This document shows positions 1-5,890 of a stretch of 17,439 bases of DNA, piece by piece (position 1 is the stretch's first letter; each line of letters starts with the position of its first letter). Source of the DNA: an uncultured Lachnospiraceae bacterium (lineage in GTDB: Bacteria > Bacillota > Clostridia > Lachnospirales > Lachnospiraceae); assembly GCA_937885345.1 (NCBI GenBank), contig CAKZZH010000082.1:1-17439 (forward strand), given 5' to 3'. Made by a program: the position numbers and the translations under genes. The notes below the pieces were generated by a model, which saw only the letters and a program-made list of their open reading frames with translations, was not told the origin of the DNA and made no database searches.

Positions 1-75
1 GCAGGCTGAGCACTCGTACTCATCCTTGTGGAAGAGATGGGTTTTCTGGATCCAGTGGGCTGATTTCTTTCTCAC
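1..75 (-). CDS. Small zinc-ribbon protein, partial (N-terminal 25 residues)
   Basis: A reading frame opens with GTG at 75-73, three bases after the tsaE stop codon, and stays open to the window edge. The 25 visible residues begin with a basic stretch (VRKKSAHWIQKTH), continue LFHKDEYEC and end in a CxxC pair (C22, C25). This is the layout I know from short Firmicutes proteins that start 'AHWI..' and carry a four-cysteine zinc ribbon; the second CxxC pair would lie outside the window. A weak Shine-Dalgarno (AAAGG) lies 11 bases upstream, inside the end of tsaE, which suggests translational coupling. Its function is unknown; such proteins are usually annotated as hypothetical. The start and the reading frame are well supported by the conserved-looking residues, but the gene is too incomplete to assign a role. 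Confidence 0.6.
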   Translation of the reverse strand, partial: MRKKSAHWIQKTHLFHKDEYECSAC

Positions 76-78
76 GGC

Positions 79-1023
79 TTACTCTGCCTTTCTCAGAATC
101 CTCTTATACTGCGTCAGAGGGAGGGCAAGCTCGGATTCAGTCTTTTCGAATATGGCTTCTACCGTTACGACTGTTTCCCCATGCGATGTCATCACGACAG
201 CCTGATCGCCTGGAGCAAGAGCTAATTCACAAAGGTAATCATATCGTTTTCCGCCCGGATAAAAGGACACAGACACAAAACGATAGTTCTTTCCCTTGCG
301 CACGGGCTTCTTATAAATCAGGTCTGCTGATATCTCAGCAACCTCTCTTCCATAAAAATAGAACTTATTGCCTACAATTAAATCAAAGAGCACAGTGTCC
401 TCTTCGCCGCAGAGGTCTAATATGCTTATCTTCTTCGCTGTAACCGTGATCTTCTCAATCAGCCCGCAGAAATGAAGCGGCGGGATGGTTACAAAGAGCT
501 TGCATCTGTATTTTTCGTTTTCGTACGGAACAATCCTGAACGTCAGTTTAGCCTCTGTCTCAGAGATCCGCTTGACTTTCATCTCCATATGGTGCCTTTT
601 CATAAGGCCATGCTGGAGCAAGTCATGCAGACTATCTATATGGACTGTGTTTGCCGGTTTTTCATAAGAGGTTTCCGGAAGGATCTCTTTGATCATGCTG
701 CCCCATTCTATTACGCAGACACCGTCTCCGAAGGCATACTCATCAAAGCCGATCTCATCCATCTCGGAAATGTCGGCGATCCGGTAAACATCAAAATGAT
801 ACAGCGCCAATCTTCCTCCGTGATATTCCTGTATCAAAGTAAAAGTAGGGCTGCTTACATCATCAGTGCATCCGAGTCCCTTAGCAAGCCCCGTTGTAAA
901 TACGGTCTTACCGACACCCAGATCGCCGTTTAAGCATATGATCGCTCCCGCCTTAAGAACTGTTCCGAGGCGTCTGCCAAGCTCATATGTTTCTTCGGAC
1001 GAAAACGTTTCTATCTCAATCAT
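79..1023 (-). CDS. tsaE: TsaE (t6A37 tRNA-modification ATPase) with a long C-terminal extension
   Basis: TsaE is the P-loop ATPase that works with TsaB and TsaD to make N6-threonylcarbamoyladenosine at position 37 of ANN-decoding tRNAs. The TsaE core occupies about residues 1-117: Walker A GDLGVGKT at 33-40, SSPTF at 57-61, HFDVYR at 76-81 and the IEW signature at 105-107, followed by ILPE. Typical TsaE proteins are about 140-160 residues; this one is 314. After ILPE there are about 28 unfamiliar residues, then a stretch from about 146 to 165 (MEMKVKRISE..LTFRI) that could be the missing last TsaE strand. A further 150 residues follow. Their last 65 (YRFVSVSFYPGGKRYDYLC to YKRILRK) resemble a small beta-barrel domain seen alone in other Firmicutes proteins. 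The chosen ATG at 1023 overlaps the upstream YcxB-like gene by 8 bases; the longer frame starting at 1071 would overlap it much more. The usual downstream tsaB is absent here. The TsaE core is certain; the role of the extension is unknown. Confidence 0.85.
   Translation of the reverse strand: MIEIETFSSEETYELGRRLGTVLKAGAIICLNGDLGVGKTVFTTGLAKGLGCTDDVSSPTFTLIQEYHGGRLALYHFDVYRIADISEMDEIGFDEYAFGDGVCVIEWGSMIKEILPETSYEKPANTVHIDSLHDLLQHGLMKRHHMEMKVKRISETEAKLTFRIVPYENEKYRCKLFVTIPPLHFCGLIEKITVTAKKISILDLCGEEDTVLFDLIVGNKFYFYGREVAEISADLIYKKPVRKGKNYRFVSVSFYPGGKRYDYLCELALAPGDQAVVMTSHGETVVTVEAIFEKTESELALPLTQYKRILRKAE
586..600 (-). promoter_or_regulatory. Internal ribosome-binding site and in-frame ATG within tsaE
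   Basis: On the minus strand AAAAGG (600-595) precedes an in-frame ATG at 588-586 by six bases, which is ideal Shine-Dalgarno spacing. Initiation here would give a separate 169-residue product ending at the tsaE stop, covering only the C-terminal extension and possibly the last TsaE strand. This could be the remnant of two once-separate genes, or simply chance. Seen: the site and spacing. Inferred: any use of it. Confidence 0.4.
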
Positions 1024-1531
1024 TGCTAATTTCCTTAAGTTTGCACCTTGAGCCAAGTCCAGCCGAGGCAAGTTTTACAACATCGTTATAAACCTTTGCA
1101 TTGTCAAGGCATCTCTTCGGCCATATAAAAGTCCTTATATCCGTTATATAAATGATCACATTACTGCTGTATTTAACGGCTTTGTAAATCTCCTGCCATG
1201 TAACCGACTGGCTGTTTTCGCCCTGGGAAACGGTTATTTTATCCTCATCGAGCGTAAAATGCAAAGGGATCGCAAAGTATGCATTATTCTTTATCTGCCT
1301 CCTGGCCTTAAGATAAAGTACCACCGGGTTAAGCACAAGAAATATAACCGCAAAAACAAGAAGAAGTACAGTGTAGGAAACATTGACTTTACCCCGGGTA
1401 TATACGGCAAGAACAACCGCCGCGATACCCATGATAACCCAGAGTATTCCGGAGAATTTACGGTAGGTATTGTTCATAAGAAAGCTGTACATATCCTTTA
1501 CGTTTATATCCACATCAAATTCTGAGTTCAT
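1016..1531 (-). CDS. YcxB-like membrane protein
   Basis: A 171-residue protein with a short N-terminal segment, two closely spaced transmembrane helices (about residues 27-44 and 51-73) and a C-terminal cytosolic-type domain of about 95 residues. That domain includes FTLDEDKITVSQGENSQSV and a W..I.K.....NVIIYI.......IWPKR pattern. This two-helix hairpin followed by a small PH-like beta domain is the architecture of the YcxB-like family, whose function is not established. The ATG at 1531 follows AGGAG by 11 bases and lies 18 bases downstream of the lysC stop codon. Its 3' end overlaps the tsaE start by 8 bases, so the two are probably translationally coupled. The family assignment is from pattern recognition only. 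Confidence 0.7.
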   Translation of the reverse strand: MNSEFDVDINVKDMYSFLMNNTYRKFSGILWVIMGIAAVVLAVYTRGKVNVSYTVLLLVFAVIFLVLNPVVLYLKARRQIKNNAYFAIPLHFTLDEDKITVSQGENSQSVTWQEIYKAVKYSSNVIIYITDIRTFIWPKRCLDNAKVYNDVVKLASAGLGSRCKLKEISND

Positions 1532-1549
1532 AGTGCGAAATGCTCCTGT

Positions 1550-2860
1550 TTATTTAACGAATGCGTTATAAATCGCTCTGAAAGCGACCTCGAATTCTTC
1601 TTCTCTGACACCGATTATAATATTCAGTTCGGAAGAACCCTGATCGATCATTTTAACATTGACACCGGCCTTGGCGAGTGCCTCAAAAATCTTAAAAGCA
1701 GTACCCTTGGCAGCTTTCATCGCACGTCCCACAACCGCGATAAGTGCAAGGCCGGGCTCGATATCGATGGAATCGGGGGAAGTATTACGATGAATTCCCG
1801 CAAGTACATCCTGCTCCTTCTCAACAAATTCCTTCTGATGAACGATAACGGTCATGGTATCGATTCCCGAAGGCATATGCTCGAACGAAAGACCGTTCTT
1901 CTCGAACTGCTCAAGAACTTTACGACCGAATCCAACCTCGGAATTCATCATGTCTTTCTCGATATTGACTGCGGTAAAGCCCTTCTTGCCTGCGATACCG
2001 GTAATCGTATATTCAGGCTTCTTGGAAGTGCTCTCAACGATCATTGTTCCGGGATCGTCGGGCTTGTTGGTATTCTTGATGTTGATCGGAATACCCTCTT
2101 TACGTACGGGGAAAATAGCATCCTCGTGAAGTACGGTAGCTCCCATATATGAAAGCTCTCGAAGTTCCTTATATGTGATGGTCTCGATAACTGCGGGTGA
2201 ATCCACAACATGGGGATCGGCAACAAGGAAGCCGGAAACATCTGTCCAATTCTCATACAGATCGGCCTTAACGGCTGCTGCAACAATAGATCCCGTTATA
2301 TCGGAACCGCCTCTTGAAAAAGTCTTGATCGTATCATTGGGTGTTGAGCCGTAAAATCCGGGAATCACGGCCTTCTCAACGCCCGAAAGTCTGTCTCTTA
2401 CAGCCTGATTGGTCATATCTGCATTAAAGCTTCCGTCCTCGTTAAAGAATACAACTTCTGCAGCGTCAACAAATTGGTAGCCAAGATACTCGGCAAGGAT
2501 AAGACCGTTTAAGTACTCTCCTCTTGAGGCGGCATAATCACGCCCTGCACGGCCCTTAAAGCCTGATTCGATCATTTCATATTCCTTGCTAAGGTCAAGG
2601 GTTAAGCCAAGTTCGGAAATAATACCGTTGTATCTGTCCTTAATCTCATCAAATCTCTTCTTAAAATCTTCACCGTGCACTGCTGCTTTGTAGCAGGCAT
2701 AGAGCATGTCCGTTACTTTAACATCTTCCGAGAATCTCTTACCCGGCGCTGACGGAACAACATACCTCCTTGCGGGATCGGCATTAACGATGTCCGCTAC
2801 TTTACGGAACTGCTCACTTGATGCAAGTGAACTTCCACCGAACTTGGTTACTTTTAACAT
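1550..2860 (-). CDS. lysC: Aspartate kinase (monofunctional, with C-terminal ACT region)
   Basis: Catalyses ATP-dependent phosphorylation of L-aspartate, the first committed step to lysine, threonine, methionine and diaminopimelate. The 436-residue product has the amino-acid-kinase signature KFGGSS at residues 6-11, a SAPGKRF..D.KVTD stretch at 37-51, the FSRGGSD substrate/nucleotide motif at 181-187, and WTDVSGFLVADP at about 205-216. The last 140 residues form the paired ACT regulatory region (e.g. GKKGFTAVNIEKDMM and the terminal VKMIDQGSSELNIIIGV). Feedback control by lysine or threonine is therefore likely but not determinable here. I chose ATG 2860 because GGAGG sits ten bases upstream and the family motif starts at residue 6; an upstream ATG at 2914 has no such support. 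It follows hom after 118 bases. Its SRGGSD..GS variant is the clostridial form. Confidence 0.93.
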   Translation of the reverse strand: MLKVTKFGGSSLASSEQFRKVADIVNADPARRYVVPSAPGKRFSEDVKVTDMLYACYKAAVHGEDFKKRFDEIKDRYNGIISELGLTLDLSKEYEMIESGFKGRAGRDYAASRGEYLNGLILAEYLGYQFVDAAEVVFFNEDGSFNADMTNQAVRDRLSGVEKAVIPGFYGSTPNDTIKTFSRGGSDITGSIVAAAVKADLYENWTDVSGFLVADPHVVDSPAVIETITYKELRELSYMGATVLHEDAIFPVRKEGIPINIKNTNKPDDPGTMIVESTSKKPEYTITGIAGKKGFTAVNIEKDMMNSEVGFGRKVLEQFEKNGLSFEHMPSGIDTMTVIVHQKEFVEKEQDVLAGIHRNTSPDSIDIEPGLALIAVVGRAMKAAKGTAFKIFEALAKAGVNVKMIDQGSSELNIIIGVREEEFEVAFRAIYNAFVK

Positions 2861-2944
2861 TTTGGTCTTTCCTCCGAATCTACAGTATCTGAATTGTCTG
2901 GTAACCCACTCCAAAACAATTATTACACATTTGCGTGGATCTGC

Positions 2945-2981
2945 GCGTTCACGCCTTGGCTATGCGTCTGCGCATATTCTA
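2945..2981 (-). repeat. Tandem small hairpins overlapping the hom stop codon
   Basis: On the minus strand the hom stop sits in ACGCGTAG, followed by TATGCGCAGACGCATA (2976-2961), a 6-bp stem with a CAGA loop. GCGTGAACGC (2954-2945) then forms a 4-bp stem. No T-run follows, so this is not a convincing intrinsic terminator. Words such as GAATATGCGCAGA and ACGCGTAG also occur in the secA-prfB gap. Confidence 0.55.
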
Positions 2982-4181
2982 CGCGTATCGGATGTAGCCG
3001 AGCACGCCCTCAAGAGTCTCTTTCGCTTCTGCGAATGCTTTCTCGGTCATCTCTCCGGTTACATATGCAAATTCGCCGTTTGTCACGCGAACAATCTGTC
3101 CCTCGCCGAATGCCTTTCTTGCGGCATCTTCGTTATCACCTGAAATCCTGACGAAGAATCTGTTCTTAACATCATCCACCGAAAGAAGCTTTAAAGGCTC
3201 GCTCTTCCACTCAGCCTTCTTGTTGTGGCCGAGATTACGAACAGCATCCACGATATCGCCCGCAACCGCACTTGCTGTGGGAAGGCTTCCCGCTCCGGCT
3301 CCGTAGAACATCGCTTCTCCGAGCATATTGCCCTTAACGAAGATCGCGTTCATTACGCCGTTAACACCCGCGAGAGGGTGCGTAAGAGGGAGCATACGGG
3401 GCGTTACCATTACGCATCTTCCGCCATTCTCGGCAAGCTTGGAAGTTGCAACAAGTTTTATTGTCGCACTAAGTGTCTTGGCATATTCAAAATCTCTGTC
3501 GGTGATCTTGGTGATCCCCTCTGTATAAACATCTTCAAAATTCACCTGACTGCCTGCGGCAAGTGATGAGAGGATGGCGATTTTACGGCCGGCGTCATGA
3601 CCCTCCACATCTGCGGTAGGGTCCTTCTCGGCATAACCGAGATCCTGTGCTTCCTTAAGAACCGTACCAAAATCCAGGCCTTCCGAGCCCATCTTGGTCA
3701 GTATATAATTCGTAGTTCCGTTAAGGATTCCCGAAATCTCAAGTATCACATCCGCTGTGATACACTCATTTATAGGCCTGATTATTGGAATTCCGCCGCC
3801 GACGCTCGCCTCAAAAAGAAAGTTGGCGTTCTTCTCGGCCGCAATGGCATTAAGCTCGGCACCGCTGTTCTCAACAAGTGCTTTGTTGGAAGTGCACACG
3901 CTCTTGCCTGCAAGAAGGCATTTCTTGACAAAATCATATGCCGGCTTCAGACCGCCCATTGTCTCAACAACGACCTGTACGCTGTCATCTTCAAGAATGG
4001 TATTAAAATCATGCGTAAGAATGCTCTCCACCTTGTCTCCCGGAAAATCCCTGAGATCAAGAACGTATTTGAGTCTTACATCCTCGCCGGTCTTTTTATC
4101 GATCACTTCCTTATTGGTCCAAAGAACATTTGCCACTCCTGAACCGATTGTGCCATAACCAAGAATTGCTACATTAACCAT
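2979..4181 (-). CDS. hom: Homoserine dehydrogenase
   Basis: Reduces L-aspartate-4-semialdehyde to L-homoserine with NAD(P)H, the branch point to threonine and methionine. The 400-residue protein starts with the Rossmann nucleotide-binding motif GYGTIG at residues 8-13. It has TSNKALV around the catalytic-region lysine at 100, then the substrate-binding GILNGTTNYIL at 151-161. The family signature GYAEKDPTADVEGHDAGRK is at 182-200, containing the acidic residues and lysine (D196, K200) used in hydride transfer. About 80 C-terminal residues (from about 320) look like the ACT-type regulatory domain of the long bacterial form, so threonine feedback is expected from the family. ATG 4181 is preceded by GGGAG. 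The start lies 21 bases after cheW and the gene is followed by lysC, giving an aspartate-pathway pair. No unusual residues were noticed. Confidence 0.95.
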   Translation of the reverse strand: MVNVAILGYGTIGSGVANVLWTNKEVIDKKTGEDVRLKYVLDLRDFPGDKVESILTHDFNTILEDDSVQVVVETMGGLKPAYDFVKKCLLAGKSVCTSNKALVENSGAELNAIAAEKNANFLFEASVGGGIPIIRPINECITADVILEISGILNGTTNYILTKMGSEGLDFGTVLKEAQDLGYAEKDPTADVEGHDAGRKIAILSSLAAGSQVNFEDVYTEGITKITDRDFEYAKTLSATIKLVATSKLAENGGRCVMVTPRMLPLTHPLAGVNGVMNAIFVKGNMLGEAMFYGAGAGSLPTASAVAGDIVDAVRNLGHNKKAEWKSEPLKLLSVDDVKNRFFVRISGDNEDAARKAFGEGQIVRVTNGEFAYVTGEMTEKAFAEAKETLEGVLGYIRYA

Positions 4182-4202
4182 TGTATTTCTCCCGATAAAA
4201 TA

Positions 4203-4661
4203 TTATTCTTCCTTTGCCAGTTTCTCTGCGATCTCCTGTTCTTCCTGTGAAAGAAGCTTGTTAGGATCTATGAGAAGGATGAGCATTTTATCCTCTTTAA
4301 CAACCTTGTAGAAATAGTTGCAGTTAGAGTTGGTCGCGATGGAAGGCATCTCGACAAGCGAATCCTCTTCAACGCTGTGTATTTCTTCAACCTCATCAAC
4401 TTCGATAGCAACACGCATATTGTCAAGATTAACGATTATAAATCTCGAACTCAGAGTTGCCGAAGCGAGAAGACCGAATTTGGCTTTAAGATCAACCACC
4501 GGGATTATCTCACCACGAAGATTGATAATACCTTTGATATTGGGGGATGAATTAGGTATTCGCACTACATCGAGATGATTCTCGATAGCGCTTACCTTGG
4601 AAATATCCATTCCGTAATGTTCATTGCCGATTCTGAATGCTATTGGTTGAAATACTGCCAT
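4203..4661 (-). CDS. cheW: CheW-like chemotaxis coupling protein
   Basis: A single CheW domain of 152 residues that bridges chemoreceptors and the histidine kinase CheA at the inner face of the membrane. Seen: the YGMDISKVSAIE opening strand region, the VRIPNSSPNIKGIINLRGEIIPVVDLKAKFG core (the most recognisable CheW segment, about residues 36-65), RFIIVNLDNMRVAIEVDEVEEI (about 77-98), then a lysine/glutamate-rich tail. There is no CheA kinase or receiver domain. ATG 4661 is chosen because AAGGAGGAG lies five bases upstream; an in-frame ATG at 4685 falls next to the prfB stop palindrome and has no ribosome site. It sits alone between prfB and hom, with no other chemotaxis gene in the window, so it may be an accessory CheW or one serving a distant che cluster. 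Confidence 0.92.
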   Translation of the reverse strand: MAVFQPIAFRIGNEHYGMDISKVSAIENHLDVVRIPNSSPNIKGIINLRGEIIPVVDLKAKFGLLASATLSSRFIIVNLDNMRVAIEVDEVEEIHSVEEDSLVEMPSIATNSNCNYFYKVVKEDKMLILLIDPNKLLSQEEQEIAEKLAKEE

Positions 4662-4675
4662 ATTTACTCCTCCTT

Positions 4676-4697
4676 GAATACGCATTTGCGTTTATTC
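4676..4697. repeat. Imperfect palindrome overlapping the prfB stop codon
   Basis: The segment reads GAATA, CGCA, TT, TGCG, TT, TATTC: two arms of nine pairing bases, a TT loop and a two-base bulge. It covers the prfB TAA (4694-4692) and ends just before the cheW ribosome site. It shares the TGCG..TATTCAAG wording with the gap between secA and prfB. No T-run follows, so termination is unlikely. Confidence 0.5.
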
Positions 4698-5811
4698 CTC
4701 AGCCGGACTTGTATGGATCCACTTGAGGTATTCATTAAGAAACATATCTATATCGCCGTCAAGAACTGCGTCGGCATTGGCCGATTCAGCGCCCGTACGA
4801 AGGTCTTTGACCATTTTATACGGTTGAAGAACATAACTCCGGATCTGGCTGCCCCAGCCGTTCTCCATAACCTCACCTCTTATACCGGCTTCTTTGTCAG
4901 CGTTTTCCTGCTTCTTGAGAATAAAAAGTTTACTCTTAAGCATCTGCATAGCCTTGTCCTTATTCTGATGCTGCGACCTCTCGTTCTGGCACTGCACCAC
5001 GATCCCGGTAGGAATATGCGTTATTCTTATAGCCGATGAGGTCTTGTTGATATGCTGACCGCCTGCGCCGCTCGACCTGTAGGTATCTATTCTGAGGTCG
5101 TCCTCGTTAATCTCAATATCGAGATCTTCTTCAATATCCGGCATTACATCGCAGGATACAAAGGATGTCTGTCTCTTGCCGTTAGCATTAAAAGGCGATA
5201 TCCTTACAAGCCTGTGGATCCCGTGCTCACTCTTAAGGTATCCGTATGCGTTAAGCCCGTTGATCTGGATGGTTACGGACTTGACTCCGGCCTCATCACC
5301 TTCGAGATAATCAAGTTCTTCGATGGTATAGCCTTTACGGTCGGCCCATCTTGTGTACATTCTCAGAAGCATCGATGCCCAGTCGCAGCTCTCCGTACCT
5401 CCCGCTCCCGCGTTAAGTCGGAGAATGGCGCCACAGCTGTCATACTCATCATCAAGAAGCGTTGCAATCCTTGCTTCTTCAAAATTCTTCTTAAAGTTCT
5501 CCACAAGCTCCGCTATTTCGGGAATAAGTGATGCGTCATTCTCCTCATCGGCCATTGCGATAAAAGTCTCCGCATCTTCCTTTGCCTGCTTAAGCGCATT
5601 ATAATTCTCAAAAGCGCCTTTAAGCTCCTTAAGTTCCCTAAGCTTTGCATTTGACTTATCGGGATCGTCCCAGAAGGTCTGCTCCTCCATAAGTCTCTCT
5701 ATTTCTTCAATCTTCTTGGCCTTGTTAGGAAGGTCAAAGTGAATCCCTCAATTCAACCAATGGTCCTTCGTAGCCGCTAAGCTCGTATCTGTACTGATCA
5801 AGCTCAACCAT
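4692..5811 (-). CDS. prfB: Peptide chain release factor 2, with programmed +1 frameshift
   Basis: RF2 recognises UGA and UAA stop codons and triggers peptide release. The gene begins at ATG 5811, behind GAGGTG, and encodes 25 residues (MVELDQYRYE...RDSL) before an in-frame TGA at 5736-5734. Slipping +1 on CTT|TGAC joins it to the 3' frame (DLPNKAKKIEEIERL...), giving 372 residues in total. With that join the SPF stop-codon recognition motif falls at 205-207 and the catalytic GGQ at 250-252, the same numbers as in E. coli RF2, which strongly supports both the start and the shift. The frame that begins at ATG 5690 alone would lack the N-terminal 40 residues and is not the true start. Known regulation: low RF2 favours frameshifting over termination at the UGA. 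It follows secA by 67 bases, the common Firmicutes secA-prfB pair, and precedes cheW by 30 bases. Confidence 0.95.
5733..5749 (-). promoter_or_regulatory. RF2 programmed +1 frameshift site (CTTTGAC with internal SD)
   Basis: The slippery CTT (5739-5737) is followed by TGA (5736-5734) and C. An internal Shine-Dalgarno-like GAGGG (5749-5745) lies five bases upstream of CTT, slightly farther than the three bases of the E. coli site. One base, T5736, is skipped. Confidence 0.93.
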
Positions 5812-5838
5812 TGTTAATCACCTCTTTCTTGAATATGC

Positions 5839-5890
5839 GCAGATCCGATCCTACGCGTCTCTTACGGTATTGCAGATCCTATGCGTCTCT
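5839..5890 (-). repeat. Two direct copies of an ACGCRTAG-GATC-TGC element at the end of secA
   Basis: On the minus strand AGAGACGCATAGGATCTGC (5890-5872) contains the last codons and stop of secA. A second copy at 5862-5839 begins AGAGACGCGTAGGATC and carries an extra GGATC before TGC. They are offset by 28 bases. Immediately after comes GCGCATATTC, whose reverse complement is in the hom-lysC gap. No stem followed by a T-run is present, so read-through into prfB is expected. Confidence 0.6.

Noticed and set aside
2861..2914. N-terminal extension of lysC from ATG 2914
   Set aside because: The added residues are not family-like, and a strong GGAGG stands just before ATG 2860.
2861..2978. Lysine riboswitch upstream of lysC
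   Set aside because: The gap is only 118 bases, and I saw neither the five-helix layout nor a terminator; only small hairpins are present.
4692..5690. prfB starting at ATG 5690 (332 residues)
   Set aside because: The upstream 25 codons, the CTTTGAC shift site and the exact E. coli-like positions of SPF and GGQ after joining show the true start is 5811.
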